Notes: generated by a model not told the origin, from the sequence alone. Numbered from the stretch's first letter, positions 32,601-42,655 are shown. The stretch is DNA of 64,000 nucleotides from Labedaea rhizosphaerae (GCF_004362825.1 NZ_SNXZ01000009.1:124001-188000); one strand, 5' to 3'. Numbers and translations: made by a program.

Positions 32601-33193
32601 GCCCACCGATCAGCGCGGCGAGGTGCTGGCGCAGCGTCGCCGCGTCGGCCGGGCCGATGACCGTCCACTCGCGACCATCGTGGTCCCGGCGGGTGCGGCG
32701 CAGGTAACGCCCGGAGTCCAGGTCGAACCACGCGAGCTCAGGCGACCGGTGCAGCGTCCCGGCCGCCGTGCGCACGGCGGCGGACACCGTGCCGCCACGC
32801 AGGGGCTCCTGGTCGAGGGTGGCGGCGGGGCCGAGCTCGTCGGTCGGCACGACCACCGACGCGAGCGTGCCCCGCGCGACCGGCGGCAGCGTCTCGACGA
32901 CCGCGGACGCGATGCTCTCCGGCTGCACGGCCCGCACCCGTACCCCGTCGCCGTTCTGGCTGGCCAGCGCGGCCACGCCCGCCGAGGACCCGGCCAACAC
33001 GCGCAGGTCCGGCTGCTGGTGCACGGCATCGACCCGCACCCGCGGGCGCGAGCACGGCCACCAGCGCGGCGATCTCGTCCGGCAGGTCCCGTCCCGCACC
33101 CGGCGGGAGGTCCAGGGGAAAGGCGGCCTCATCGGATCCGGCGGCCAGCCACGCCCTCCCGATCGCGGCGGGCGGGTACAGCTCGGCGCCCAT
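32587..33193 (-). pseudogene. EspG-family (ESX/type VII secretion chaperone) gene with a frameshift
   Basis: The protein is split between two frames. From ATG 33193, 'AELYPPAAIGRAWLAAGSDEAAFPLDLPPG' and 'DEIAALVAVLAPA' form the N-terminus. The rest ('VRVDAVHQQPDLRVLAG', 'ESIASAVVETLPP', 'DSGRYLRRTRRD', 'REWTVIGPADAATLRQHLAALI') continues in another frame to 32587. Removing one G from the run near 33039-33046 joins them seamlessly. EspG proteins are cytosolic chaperones for PE/PPE-type substrates. No other ESX gene is in the window. It is either a recent pseudogene or a sequencing error. Confidence 0.65.
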
Positions 33194-33219
33194 GACCCGA
33201 CGCTAGCGCAACCGACAGC

Positions 33220-34203
33220 TCACCCGGTCGGCAACGGACCGGAGCCCTTGACCGACCGCATCACCGGCGCGCTCTCCACGGCGGTGACGCCGGGCAGCAC
33301 CGAGACCCGCTCGGTGAGGTACCGGTAGAGCTCCTCGACCCCGCTGGTGGCCAGGCTCGCGTAGAGGTTCGTCGGCCCGGTCGTCGCCGCGGCGAAGGCC
33401 ACCTCCGGGTGCTCGGCCAGCTCACGGCCCGCGCGGTCCAGCTCAGCCGGGTGCACCGAGAGCCACAACATCGCCGAGACGTTCATGGCGAACATGTCCC
33501 GGTCGAACTCGACGTCGTAGAAGAACGCGCCGCGCGCATGCAGCTCGGCCATCCGGCGGCGCACGGTCGTCGCCGACCAGCCGGTCGCCTCGGCCAGCAC
33601 CGGGACGGGGGTCCGGGCGTCCTTGGCCAGCTCGGCCAGCAGCCGACGATCGCCGACGGTCAGCGTGACCGGCTCCGGCCGCGATTCGGGTTCCGCGAGC
33701 GCGGCGACCTGCTCCTGCGACAGCGCGGGCACCTTGTCGATCGGGCTGCGCCGGCCGCCGAAGAACACGTGCAGCAAGCAGTGCGCCGACATGGTCACCA
33801 CCCGCGCGGTGCGCGGAAGCGTGCGCAGCAGCAACTCCCCGCCGTCGGCACGCAGCGGCGCGCGGGTCACGCACACCAGCTCGGTGCCGCCGGAGGTGAG
33901 CCGCACCCAGCTGGTGTCCGGGCGTTTGGCCAGCGCCGCGGCCAGCGGTTCGGCGGCGTCCGGCGTGCAGTGCAGCCGCACGAACCACGCCACCTCCCCC
34001 AGCGACCGCGGGTCGGGCGCGCCCAGCACGCGCAGCGCGCCGGTGGAGCGCAGCCGGGTGTAGCGGCGGGCCACCGTCTGGTCGGACACGCCGAGCACCT
34101 CGGCGATCCGGCTGAACGGCGCCCGCGCGGCCACGTGCAGCGCGTGCACGAGCTGCCGGTCGAGGTCGTCGTAGTCGGAATCCACCGCGAAACGGTAGCT
34201 CAT
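33220..34203 (-). CDS. Lrp/AsnC-family regulator with duplicated AsnC modules
   Basis: The protein has 327 residues, twice the usual length. Module 1 has the helix-turn-helix 'LVHALHVAARAPFSRIAEVLGVSDQTVARRYTRLRSTGAL' and a ligand domain. Module 2 (from about residue 180) has 'LLAELAKDARTPVPVLAEATGWSATTVRRRMAELHARG' and a second ligand domain ending 'VTAVESAPVMRSVKG'. It is divergent from a DHA2 exporter gene and probably controls it. ATG 34203 sits inside a perfect ATGTCGACAT palindrome, a candidate operator. Confidence 0.87.
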   Translation of the reverse strand: MSYRFAVDSDYDDLDRQLVHALHVAARAPFSRIAEVLGVSDQTVARRYTRLRSTGALRVLGAPDPRSLGEVAWFVRLHCTPDAAEPLAAALAKRPDTSWVRLTSGGTELVCVTRAPLRADGGELLLRTLPRTARVVTMSAHCLLHVFFGGRRSPIDKVPALSQEQVAALAEPESRPEPVTLTVGDRRLLAELAKDARTPVPVLAEATGWSATTVRRRMAELHARGAFFYDVEFDRDMFAMNVSAMLWLSVHPAELDRAGRELAEHPEVAFAAATTGPTNLYASLATSGVEELYRYLTERVSVLPGVTAVESAPVMRSVKGSGPLPTG

Positions 34204-34273
34204 GTCGACATCCACCGACTTTTCGTCGCCGACTGGGGTCAGTGACCGGCAAAGGTGATCGTTGCGTCGACAT
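34202..34273. promoter_or_regulatory. Repeated GTCGACAT sites between the AsnC-type regulator and the exporter gene
   Basis: A perfect palindrome ATGTCGACAT (34202-34211) covers the regulator start codon and GTCGACAT recurs at 34266-34273, 20 bases before the exporter start. They are candidate binding sites of the divergent regulator. Confidence 0.4.
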
Positions 34274-34293
34274 TCGAGAACGGAGAGAGTGCG

Positions 34294-35691
34294 ATGCGCA
34301 AGTGGTGGCCGCTGGTGGCGATCTGCCTCGGCAACTTCATCCTGCTGATCGACGTGACGATCGTGAACGTGGCGCTGCCGCGGATCGCGGACACGTTGCA
34401 CGCCGATCTGGGCACCGTCCAATGGGTGCTCGACGGCTACGCGGTCGCGCTGGCCGCCCTGCTGCTGACCGCCGGTTCATTGGCCGACCTGCACGGCCGG
34501 CGCCGGCTGTACCTGTCCGGCCTGGTTCTGTTCACCCTCGCGTCCGTGGCCTGCGGCTGCGCGCCGACGACCGGCCTGCTGATCGCCGGGCGAGTGGTGC
34601 AGGGCGTCGGCGGCGCCGCGATGTTCGCGACGTCGGCGGCCCTGCTCACCCACGCGTTCCACGGCCGCGACCGCGGCGTCGCGTTCGGCGTGTGGGGCGC
34701 GGTCAACGGCGGCGCGGCCGCGCTGGGCCCGCTGCTGGGCGGCGTGATCACCGAGTCGGTGTCGTGGCGGTGGATCTTCCTGGTCAACGTGCCCATCGCG
34801 GTCGTCGGCTACGCGATGGTGACGCGCCTGATCACCGAGTCGCACGGCAACCGCGGCGGTCGGGTCGACTGGGCGGGCGGGCTCACCTTCACGGTCGGCG
34901 TCGCCGCGCTGACGTGGGCGCTGATCCGCGGCGGCTGGACCGACCAGGTCACGCTCGGCCTGCTCGTGGTGGCGGTGCTCGCCCTGGCGGCGTTCGGCGT
35001 GCTCCAGGCCCGGCGACCCGACCCGATGCTGCCGTTGGCGCTGCTGCGGAACCGCTCGTTCGCCGGGCTGATGGCCGGTGGGCTGGTGTTGCAGGGAGCC
35101 GCGTTCTCGCACCTGGTGTTCACCTCGCTGTGGCTGCAGCACGTGCTGCACCTCGGCCCGGTCGCGGCGGGGCTGGCGGGCAGCATGCCGCTGAGCGTGG
35201 TCGCGTTCCTGACCTCCGGTCTGGTCGGCCGGCACCTGCACGGCGTGGCCCCGCAGCTCCCGGTGACCGTGGGCCTGCTGTTGGTCGGCCTCGGCGTGAC
35301 CTTGCAGTCGGTGATCGGTGCGAGCTCGAGCTGGCCGGTGCTGCTGCCGGGTCTGCTGGTATCCGGGTTGGGCGTCGGCATCGCCATGCCGGTGCTGGCG
35401 TCGGCGCCGCTGGCAGTGGCCACGCCGCGGCAGGCCGGGGTCGCCGGAGCCACGGCCAACACGTTCCGCCAGCTCGGGTTCGCCCTCGGCGTGGCCGCGC
35501 TGGGCACGCTGTTCAGCGACCGGCTCACGGCGTTGGCGGCGGCCGGACCGCAGGTGGCGTTCACCGGCGCGCTCGGCCGGATCTACCTCGTGACCGGGAT
35601 CGTCGCCGCGCTCGGCGCCGTCGTGGTGGCCGCGATGGTCCGCAAGCCGCATGAGGCGACCGAACCGGAACGCGTCAGCGCGGCCGCCTGA
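34294..35691 (+). CDS. DHA2-family (14-helix) MFS drug exporter
   Basis: The protein has 465 residues. Helix 1 'LGNFILLIDVTIVNVALPRIA' is the DHA2 motif D1. 'GSLADLHGRRRLYLSG' is motif A and 'GAVNGGAAALGPLLGG' is motif C of proton antiporters. About 14 membrane helices are predicted. I chose ATG 34294 because GGAGAG precedes it; a GTG at 34255 adds 13 unlikely residues. It should export drugs or metabolites under control of the divergent regulator. Confidence 0.92.
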   Translation: MRKWWPLVAICLGNFILLIDVTIVNVALPRIADTLHADLGTVQWVLDGYAVALAALLLTAGSLADLHGRRRLYLSGLVLFTLASVACGCAPTTGLLIAGRVVQGVGGAAMFATSAALLTHAFHGRDRGVAFGVWGAVNGGAAALGPLLGGVITESVSWRWIFLVNVPIAVVGYAMVTRLITESHGNRGGRVDWAGGLTFTVGVAALTWALIRGGWTDQVTLGLLVVAVLALAAFGVLQARRPDPMLPLALLRNRSFAGLMAGGLVLQGAAFSHLVFTSLWLQHVLHLGPVAAGLAGSMPLSVVAFLTSGLVGRHLHGVAPQLPVTVGLLLVGLGVTLQSVIGASSSWPVLLPGLLVSGLGVGIAMPVLASAPLAVATPRQAGVAGATANTFRQLGFALGVAALGTLFSDRLTALAAAGPQVAFTGALGRIYLVTGIVAALGAVVVAAMVRKPHEATEPERVSAAA

Positions 35692-35702
35692 CGGCGAGGG
35701 CC

Positions 35703-36473
35703 TTAACCAGCCAACTCGGACCGGTGCTCCTGCAACCACTTGTGGGAGCGCCGGTTCATGTCCTCGTAGCCATCGGCCCACAGCGCCGCGAAGCCGGGGT
35801 GACCCGACTCGGCCTTGGCGCGCATGTTCGCCAAGGCCTGGTCGAGGAACCGCAGCAGCATGCCCACCAGGCGATCGCGTTCCGCGCCCGGCAGCTCGTG
35901 CGCCTCGGCGAACACGGCGAAGCGCCGCACGTGGTCCACGCCCGGCCAATGCCCGTCGGCCGGGTCGCGCAGCGGAACCCAGTGCCGGGCGGCGATCGCG
36001 ATGTCGAAGAGCGGGTCGACAGGGTGCGCCATGTCGAAGTCCACGAAGGCAACCGCGCGACCCTCGCGGACCACCACGTTCTCCAAGCACAGGTCCGTGT
36101 GGCAGACCAACTCGCCCGCCGGGTTCCGGTGTTCCGGCCACGTCAGTCCCGCGGGCAGCCGGAACCCGGCCGACGCCACGTGCAACGAGCGCTGCAACCG
36201 CGCCACGCTCACCAGCAGCTCTTCCCGTGCCGCCCAGGCGGGATAGGGCGGGATCGCCACGTCGCCGGGGATGAAGTCGAGGACGTCCCGGCCGCGGTCG
36301 TCCACGCCCAGCCACCGCGGCGCACCGGCGAAACCGGCGTCGGCGAGGTGGGTCAGGAACGCCCGCACCGCCGGGCTCGCGGACGGCTTGCGCACCGTGT
36401 CACCGATGCGCAACACCGCGCCCACGTTGTCGACGCCGCCCGCCAGCGGCTGCTCCCCCATGGCCTCAGCCAA
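35703..36473 (-). CDS. APH-family phosphotransferase
   Basis: The protein has 256 residues. 'ELVCHTDLCLENVVVREGRAVAFVDFDMAHPVDPLFDIAIAARHW' contains the catalytic HxDxxxxN and the metal-binding DFD motifs. 'GVLRIGDTVRKP'-like residues ('AVLRIGDTVRKPS') form the ATP lobe. It is shorter than the APH at 3082. The substrate is unknown. Its start overlaps the end of the AlkX-like gene by 8 bases, so the two are expressed together. Confidence 0.82.
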   Translation of the reverse strand: MAEAMGEQPLAGGVDNVGAVLRIGDTVRKPSASPAVRAFLTHLADAGFAGAPRWLGVDDRGRDVLDFIPGDVAIPPYPAWAAREELLVSVARLQRSLHVASAGFRLPAGLTWPEHRNPAGELVCHTDLCLENVVVREGRAVAFVDFDMAHPVDPLFDIAIAARHWVPLRDPADGHWPGVDHVRRFAVFAEAHELPGAERDRLVGMLLRFLDQALANMRAKAESGHPGFAALWADGYEDMNRRSHKWLQEHRSELAG

Positions 36474-37542
36474 CCACGTGGTGGTGTTCGCCCGGCGCGG
36501 CGAACTCGAGCGCGCGATGCGCCAGCGCCTCCACCTCCGCGCGCTGCGCCGGCGTCCACGGGCTCAACTCGCGCAACGTCACCGTGGTCTTGGTCAGCTT
36601 CCACGTCCCGGCCACCATGCCGTCCACCAGCACCATGCCCGGGATCACGCCGTTCGCCGTGGCCGTGGCCGCGCGGTGTTCGTCGGCGATCACCCGGGAG
36701 CGGTCGGCGTGGGACAGGGTGAGGTTGTCGTACTCGGCGATCAGCCGGACCGGCGCCGGGGTGTCGGGGTCGGGCAACGGCCCCCTGGGCACGTCGACCA
36801 GCTCGCGGCCGTCCTCGTCGCGCAGCGAACGCAGGGACGGGCGCATCCTGTCGACCACCTCGCGCAGGCCGCGCAGCCCCGACCAGTTCTGCACGTCGGC
36901 CACCGTCGCCGGGCCGAACGCCTTGAGGTACCGGCGCACGAGTTCGTCCGGCGAGCCGGCCGCACCCGGGTCGGTACCCAGCCACGCGGCCGCGGTCGTG
37001 AACGTGGCCTTGCCGCCGCGGCCCCACACACCCCGCGGCGTCGGCTGCACGGCGGGCACCATCATCCGCACGGCCATGGCCAGCGAATCCGACGCGGTGC
37101 CCGGGAAGTACGAAGCGAGCGCCGCGCCGAGATCGGCCGCGGACAGCGGCTGCTCGGTCAGCAAGCGCCGACCGGCGTCGAGCAGCTTGTCCTGGTCGAG
37201 GCGCTCGATGTCCTTGCCGTAGCGCAGCCCGCGCACGAACCCGGTGAGCATCGGCTGCAGCACCGGCCGCACCCGCAGGTAGTCGGCGGCGGTGAACAGG
37301 TGCAGGGTGCCGCGCATCATGGTGGCGCGCACGGCCTTGCGGGTCTCCAGCAGCCGCGCCAGCTGCGCGGGCTCGAACGATTCCAGCCGCGACCACAACC
37401 CGAAGTACGGTGCGCTGGGCGACTGCGCCTGCAACCCGATCAGCCGGTCGATCGCGGTGGCCGGCGAGCAGGTCCAGGGCGTCAGCAGGCCCTGGCGGTG
37501 CAGCAGCGCCCGGTTGAGCCCACGGCGGGTGATCGGTGCCAT
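36466..37542 (-). CDS. Winged-helix DNA-binding protein of the AlkX/AlkZ (HTH_42) family, putative DNA glycosylase
   Basis: The protein has 358 residues. 'RLIGLQAQSPSAPYFGLWSRLESFEPAQLARLL' carries the Q-x-Q pair known as catalytic in AlkZ/YcaQ. 'LDAGRRLLTEQPLSAADLGAAL' and 'AFGPATVADVQNWSGLRGL' are winged helices, and 'LIAEYDNLTLSHADRSRVI' and 'GMVLVDGMVAGTWKL' complete the family pattern. It is a clear paralogue of 9647-10708. ATG 37542 is chosen; ATGs at 37551 and 37572 are possible. It is coupled to an APH-type kinase gene and divergent from the GH92 gene. Confidence 0.85.
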   Translation of the reverse strand: MAPITRRGLNRALLHRQGLLTPWTCSPATAIDRLIGLQAQSPSAPYFGLWSRLESFEPAQLARLLETRKAVRATMMRGTLHLFTAADYLRVRPVLQPMLTGFVRGLRYGKDIERLDQDKLLDAGRRLLTEQPLSAADLGAALASYFPGTASDSLAMAVRMMVPAVQPTPRGVWGRGGKATFTTAAAWLGTDPGAAGSPDELVRRYLKAFGPATVADVQNWSGLRGLREVVDRMRPSLRSLRDEDGRELVDVPRGPLPDPDTPAPVRLIAEYDNLTLSHADRSRVIADEHRAATATANGVIPGMVLVDGMVAGTWKLTKTTVTLRELSPWTPAQRAEVEALAHRALEFAAPGEHHHVVG

Positions 37543-37592
37543 GCCCAGCATGGTGCCGCACGGCACCGACAAAACTCCGGTATGAACGGTTC

Positions 37593-40500
37593 GTGACCTT
37601 CTTCACCTCGTTCGAGGCCGGAGACCCGCTGCCGCCCACGGCCGCGTCCACCGGCGACGGCGCGACGCTGCGCACCGCCCTGGGCACCGGCCCGGAACGC
37701 GCCTACTGCGCGACCACCGGCACCGGCTGGACCGGCGAGCACGCGCTGCAGTACACCGGCGTGCACACCGCCGAGGGCCGCGCGAGTGCGGTGCTGGCGC
37801 TGTTCGCCGTGTCGGTCCCGGTGGAGCCGGACACCGAACTGTCCTATGTGGTCTTCCCGGAACTGCCCGGGTGGGAGACCGCCGGGTACCGCGCGACCCA
37901 CGTCGCGCTGGACCTCGAGTTCGACGACGGCGCGCACCTGAGCGACCACGCGCCCCTCGACCAGCACGGCTTCGCGCTCACGGCCGCGGCCCAGGGCGCG
38001 TCGAACACGCTCTACCCCGACCAGTGGAACCGCAAGGCGTGCCGCCTGGGTCACCTGGCCGGCCGCACGATCACCAGGATCCTGCTCCGCTACGACCACC
38101 CCGAAGGCCCGGGCCGGTTCACCGGCTGGCTCGACGACCTCCACATCGGACCGGTGGTCCACCCGGAGGTCACCAGCCCGGCCGACCACGTGCTGACCAA
38201 CCGCGGCACCCATACCAGCGGCGCCTACTCCCGGGGCAACAACATCCCGGCGACCGCCGTGCCGAACGGCTTCAACTTCTGGATCCCGGTCACCGACGCC
38301 CGCAACGGCGGTTTCCCCTACGCCTACCACCGGCCCCAGCTGCAGGCCATCGGCCTGAGCCACGCGCCGAGCCCGTGGATGGGCGACCGGCACACCTTCC
38401 ACGTCATGCCGTCGCTGGCCCCGGGCGTCCCCGACCCGATGCCCGAGGAACGCGGCTACCCGTTCCGCCACGCCGACGAGATCGCCCGCCCCTACTACTA
38501 CAAGGTGCGCTGCGCCAACGGCGTCGTCGCGGAGATCGCGCCGACCGACCACGCGGCCCTGCTGCGGTTCACCATGCCCGGCCCGAACGCCGCGCTGATC
38601 TTCAGCAACCTCGACCGGCGCGGGAAGGTCCGGCTCTTGGGCAAGGTGCTCGCCGGTTACACCGACGTGCGTAGCGGCCACTCCGCGGGCGCCGGCCGGA
38701 TGTTCTTCTACGCCACGTTCGACCGCGAGCCGGTCGACGGCGGGCCCATCCCCCGGGTGCCGTGGCGGGCGCAACCCGCGTACGCGCGGTTCGAGCCCGA
38801 TCCCGGCGGCGATACCGTGGTCACGATGCGGATCGCCACCTCCTTGATCAGCATGACGCAGGCCCGGCGCAACCTCGCGCTGGAGCTGGCCGAGGACGAC
38901 ACGGTCGAGTCGGTGAGCGAGCGGGCGCACGCGGCGTGGGACGAACTGCTCGGCCGGTTCGACGTCACGGCCGCCACCGATGACCAGCTGGCCACCGTCT
39001 ACGGCTCGCTCTACCGGCTGTGCCTGTACCCGAACTCGGGTTTCGAGGACACGGGAGAGGGCCCGCACTACATGAGCCCGTTCGGCAGCAAACGCGTCAC
39101 GCCCGGGAAGATCTACGTCAACAACGGCTTCTGGGACACCTACCGCACGGCCTGGCCCGCCTACGCCTTGTTCGCGCCCGACCGCGCCGGTGAGCTGGTC
39201 GACGGGTTCGTCCAGCACTTCCGCGACGGCGGCTGGATGTCGCGGTGGTCCTCCCCCGGCTACGCCAACCTGATGACCGGCACCAGCTCCGACGTCGCCT
39301 TCGCCGACGTCTTCCTCAAGGGCATCAAGGACTTCGACGTCGAGTCCGCCTACCGGGCCGCCCTGCGCAACGCCACCGTGCCCGGGCGCAACACCCGGGT
39401 CGGCCGCAAGGGCCTGCACCACTCGATCTTCCTCGGGTACACACCCGCGACCACCCACCAGGGTCTGTCGTGGACGCTCGAGGGCTGCATCAACGACTTC
39501 GGCATCGCGAACATGGCGAAGGCGCTGGGCGACAAGGACAACGAGGTCTACTTCCGCGGTCGCGCACTGCACTACGCGCACAGCTTCGACGCCCGGATCG
39601 GCTTCTTCCAAGGCAGGCGCGAGAGCGGCGAGTGGCGGCGCACGCCCGAGGAGCACGACCCGTTGGCGTGGGGCGACGACTACGTGGAGACCGACGCGTG
39701 GAACACCGCGTTCAACGTCCCGCACGACGGCGCCGGGCTCGCCGCGTTGCACGGCGGCCGCGAGGCCCTGGCGGCCAAAGTGGACGCGATGTTCACCATC
39801 CCGGAAACCGGCCGGGCGCTGGGTGCCTACGCCGGCGCCGTGCACGAGATGCGCGAGGCGCGGGACCTGCGGATGGGCCAGTACGCGCACAGCAACCAGC
39901 CCTCGCACCACATCCTGTACATGTACGCGTTCACCGGGCAGCCGTGGAAGACCCAGGCGAAGGTGCGGGAAGTGCTCGCCCGCCTGTACATCGGCAGCGA
40001 CTTCGGCCAGGGCTACCCCGGCGACGAGGACAACGGCGAGATGTCGGCGTGGTACTTGTTCAGCGCGCTCGGCTTCTACCCGTTGCAGGTGGGGAGCCCG
40101 TACTACGTGATCGGGTCGCCGCTCTTCCGCCGCGCGGAGGTTCGGCTGGGTACCGGCAACACACTCACCGTGCTGGCGCCGGAGAACAGCGCCACCAACG
40201 TCTACGTGCAGGGCCTGAAGGTCAACGGCGAACCGCACGACCGTACGTACCTGTCGCACGAGGTCATCGCCGCGGGCGCCACGCTGGAGTTCGCGATGGG
40301 GCCGCACCCGTCCGACTGGGGTTCCGGCCCGGACGCCGCTCCCCCGTCCCTCAGCTCCGGCATGCCGATGCCACCGCGCGACGTCACGGCGGAGGCGTCG
40401 GTGACGCACAGCGAGGCGAGCAGGCCGGCCGCGTTGACCGACGACACGTCACTGACCGAAGCCCGGCTGCGCACCCGCGACCCGTGGATCCGATTCGCGC

Positions 40501-40763
40501 TGGCCCGCCCGGAAACCGTGTCGTGCTACACCCTCACGTCCGGCCGGCGCGACGGCGAGGACCCGTCGGCGTGGGTGCTCGAGGGGTCGACGGACCTGCG
40601 GACGTGGCACGAACTCGACCGGCGGACCGGCCAGACGTTCCCCTGGCGCAGGCAGACCCGGCCGTTCGCGGTGGAACGGCCGGGTCGCTACGCGTACTAC
40701 CGCCTCCGGTTCACCGGCGGTCCCAGCACGCTCGCCCAGGTCGAGCTGCTGGCGACCGGCTAG
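37593..40763 (+). CDS. GH92-family glycosyl hydrolase (alpha-mannosidase) with C-terminal carbohydrate-binding-like domain
   Basis: The protein has 1056 residues. An N-terminal beta-sandwich ('[14 protein letters not shown]') leads to the GH92 part with '[28 protein letters not shown]', '[18 protein letters not shown]' and the catalytic-site '[20 protein letters not shown]'. The last 140 residues resemble an F5/8-type (discoidin) module. GH92 enzymes are calcium-dependent exo-alpha-mannosidases. No signal peptide or membrane anchor is seen from GTG 37593, which is unusual because most family members act outside the cell. It could trim mannosylated products or recycled glycans inside the cell. 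Confidence 0.9.
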   Translation: MTFFTSFEAGDPLPPTAASTGDGATLRTALGTGPERAYCATTGTGWTGEHALQYTGVHTAEGRASAVLALFAVSVPVEPDTELSYVVFPELPGWETAGYRATHVALDLEFDDGAHLSDHAPLDQHGFALTAAAQGASNTLYPDQWNRKACRLGHLAGRTITRILLRYDHPEGPGRFTGWLDDLHIGPVVHPEVTSPADHVLTNRGTHTSGAYSRGNNIPATAVPNGFNFWIPVTDARNGGFPYAYHRPQLQAIGLSHAPSPWMGDRHTFHVMPSLAPGVPDPMPEERGYPFRHADEIARPYYYKVRCANGVVAEIAPTDHAALLRFTMPGPNAALIFSNLDRRGKVRLLGKVLAGYTDVRSGHSAGAGRMFFYATFDREPVDGGPIPRVPWRAQPAYARFEPDPGGDTVVTMRIATSLISMTQARRNLALELAEDDTVESVSERAHAAWDELLGRFDVTAATDDQLATVYGSLYRLCLYPNSGFEDTGEGPHYMSPFGSKRVTPGKIYVNNGFWDTYRTAWPAYALFAPDRAGELVDGFVQHFRDGGWMSRWSSPGYANLMTGTSSDVAFADVFLKGIKDFDVESAYRAALRNATVPGRNTRVGRKGLHHSIFLGYTPATTHQGLSWTLEGCINDFGIANMAKALGDKDNEVYFRGRALHYAHSFDARIGFFQGRRESGEWRRTPEEHDPLAWGDDYVETDAWNTAFNVPHDGAGLAALHGGREALAAKVDAMFTIPETGRALGAYAGAVHEMREARDLRMGQYAHSNQPSHHILYMYAFTGQPWKTQAKVREVLARLYIGSDFGQGYPGDEDNGEMSAWYLFSALGFYPLQVGSPYYVIGSPLFRRAEVRLGTGNTLTVLAPENSATNVYVQGLKVNGEPHDRTYLSHEVIAAGATLEFAMGPHPSDWGSGPDAAPPSLSSGMPMPPRDVTAEASVTHSEASRPAALTDDTSLTEARLRTRDPWIRFALARPETVSCYTLTSGRRDGEDPSAWVLEGSTDLRTWHELDRRTGQTFPWRRQTRPFAVERPGRYAYYRLRFTGGPSTLAQVELLATG

Positions 40764-41419
40764 CGAGCCCGCTTGGACTGCGCCCAGGTCGCGACGTTGC
40801 CGGTGAGCGCCAGGCAGAGCGCGATGACCGGCATCACCGCGAACAGGATCGGGATCATCGCCGCGCTCGACTTGAGCTCGGAGGCACCCGGCAGCTCGCC
40901 CGAGGTGTCCAGCGACAGGATCCGGATCAGGTAGTAGAGGCAGATCGCCAGCTCGACGCCGACGCCGGCGAGGAAGATCGTCCGGCCGGTGCCGCTGACC
41001 AGCTGCACGCCGCCGTAGATCAGCAGTGCGGCGCCGAGGGCCTGGGCCAGCGTCACGATCCAAGCGAGCGCCAGCTCACCGCCTTCGCCACCGGAGCCCA
41101 CGCCGGCCAGGCCGATCAGCATCAGGATCGTGGTGATCAGCGTGATGCCCGCCTGGACGAACCCGAGCACCGCGGCCGCGGTGGCCGAGCCGGGCCGGGT
41201 GTTGAGGAGCTGGTTCGGGTTCTGACCCGAGCTCGGGTACGACGGGGCGGACGGGTACGCGGGCTGTGCGTAGCCGCCGGGCGGCGTTCCCGGCTGCTGG
41301 TAGCCGCCAGGCGGCGTACCGGGCTGCTGGAACCCGCCGGACTGCGGGTAGCCCCCGGACTGCTGGTACCCACCCGCTTGCTGTGGGTCCTGGCCGGGCT
41401 GGCCGTAGGGGTTGGTCAT
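40760..41419 (-). CDS. Small four-helix membrane protein with Gly/Pro/Gln-rich N-terminus (tandem paralogue 1)
   Basis: The protein has 219 residues. The first 70 are low-complexity '[13 protein letters not shown]' repeats, likely cytoplasmic and disordered. The rest has about four membrane helices starting with '[21 protein letters not shown]'. ATG 41419 follows AAGGAG. The function is unknown. It shares the opening-helix motif with the next two genes upstream, so the three arose by tandem duplication. Confidence 0.8.
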   Translation of the reverse strand: MTNPYGQPGQDPQQAGGYQQSGGYPQSGGFQQPGTPPGGYQQPGTPPGGYAQPAYPSAPSYPSSGQNPNQLLNTRPGSATAAAVLGFVQAGITLITTILMLIGLAGVGSGGEGGELALAWIVTLAQALGAALLIYGGVQLVSGTGRTIFLAGVGVELAICLYYLIRILSLDTSGELPGASELKSSAAMIPILFAVMPVIALCLALTGNVATWAQSKRAR

Positions 41420-41508
41420 CAAGAACTCCTTGGTTTGCGGAGGCGGCAACGCAGTGTCCCGTACTGTCCACCGACGCTGTGCATGAAGCGCTACAAACAC
41501 CCGAATCG

Positions 41509-42069
41509 TTACCGCCGATTCGATTCGAGGCCTTTCACCTGCAAGAACTTGGTCGTCGACGCGACCGACGCGAAGACCAGACCGAGCACCGGCAGCACGG
41601 CGAAACACACCGCCGCCACCATGAAGCCGAAGCCAGGACTCTCCGCGGTTTGCGCGCGGACCTCGTTCGCGTCGTGGATCGCGACGGCGCTCAACGCGAA
41701 ATAGGCGATGCAGAACGCCAGCTGCAATCCCATGCCTGCGAGGTAAAGCACCCGCTCACGACCACTGGTCAAGGTGACCGCGCCGGCGATGAGCAAACCG
41801 CTGCCGAGCATGACGACCACGGCCAGGGCGGTCGCCAGCCCGAGGTGGGCGGCCACCTCGGCACGGAAGGGATCCGGGCCATAGCGGACGTCCCGTTCCT
41901 CGGCGCTCGCCCCGAGGGCGCCGAACAACGTGACCAGACCACCCAGCATCGCCAGACCGGCCTGCACGAACCCGAGCACGACGGCCGCCGTCGTGATCCC
42001 CGGGCGACCAGGTGCAGGCGTTACCGGCGGGTAGACCGGATAGCTGACCGGGCCGTCGAGCTCCGTCAT
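41509..42069 (-). CDS. Small membrane protein, tandem paralogue 2
   Basis: The protein has 186 residues. A Pro-rich N-terminus ('[15 protein letters not shown]') precedes four helices beginning '[25 protein letters not shown]', closely matching the first helix of the genes at 40760 and 42131. No catalytic motif is visible. ATG 42069 is chosen by similarity. It is one of three same-strand genes spaced 60-90 bases apart. Confidence 0.75.
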   Translation of the reverse strand: MTELDGPVSYPVYPPVTPAPGRPGITTAAVVLGFVQAGLAMLGGLVTLFGALGASAEERDVRYGPDPFRAEVAAHLGLATALAVVVMLGSGLLIAGAVTLTSGRERVLYLAGMGLQLAFCIAYFALSAVAIHDANEVRAQTAESPGFGFMVAAVCFAVLPVLGLVFASVASTTKFLQVKGLESNRR

Positions 42070-42130
42070 GCCCCCACCCCCAAGAAACCGCCAAGAACGG
42101 TATCGGAGGACGGTATCGCGCGAAGGGTGC

Positions 42131-42655
42131 TCAGGACGCCGAATTCTCGCAGAACGACCGGCTTTCCCGCCCACCCGCCAGGCACAGCGCGACGATCGCG
42201 AGCGCGGCGAACACCACCGGAACGACCAGGCTGCCCGAGAGCTCGTCCTTGCCGCCGGCGTACAAGGCGTCGTCCGGCACCTGGCTGAGCCGCTCGATGT
42301 AGATGAAGAAATAGAACACGCTCAACGCGATCATGCACGCCGTGCAGGCCTGGAACAGCTGCCGTGAACGCCCTCGGAGCAGGACCACGGAGGCGTGGAT
42401 GAGGAATCCGCAGACGGCGAACTGGAACAGCACCGCGACCAGGACGGCCCCCGCGTCGCTCGCGCGGTCCTCGGCGTCCACCACGGCGAACGCGAAGAGC
42501 AGCACCAGACCACCGACGATGGACAGGCCGGCGTGCACGAAGCCGAGCACCGACGCGGCGGTCAGGGCGCCCGGCCGGCGCGGCCGCCCGCTCTCGTGCA
42601 CCGGCATCGGCGGCATCGGCAACGGGCGCATCGGCCACTGGTCGTCCGGCATCAT
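42131..42655 (-). CDS. Small membrane protein, tandem paralogue 3
   Basis: The protein has 174 residues. A Met/Pro-rich N-terminus ('MRPLPMPPMP') precedes four helices beginning 'TAASVLGFVHAGLSIVGGLVLLFA'. It is homologous to the two genes downstream. The start may be ATG 42655 or 42652. The function is unknown; it lies 54 bases from the histidine phosphatase gene on the same strand. Confidence 0.75.
   Translation of the reverse strand: MMPDDQWPMRPLPMPPMPVHESGRPRRPGALTAASVLGFVHAGLSIVGGLVLLFAFAVVDAEDRASDAGAVLVAVLFQFAVCGFLIHASVVLLRGRSRQLFQACTACMIALSVFYFFIYIERLSQVPDDALYAGGKDELSGSLVVPVVFAALAIVALCLAGGRESRSFCENSAS

Noticed and set aside
37482-40409. A 975-codon open frame antisense to the GH92 gene
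   Set aside because: The product is Val/Arg/Gly-rich with no motif, while the plus strand encodes a recognisable GH92 enzyme.
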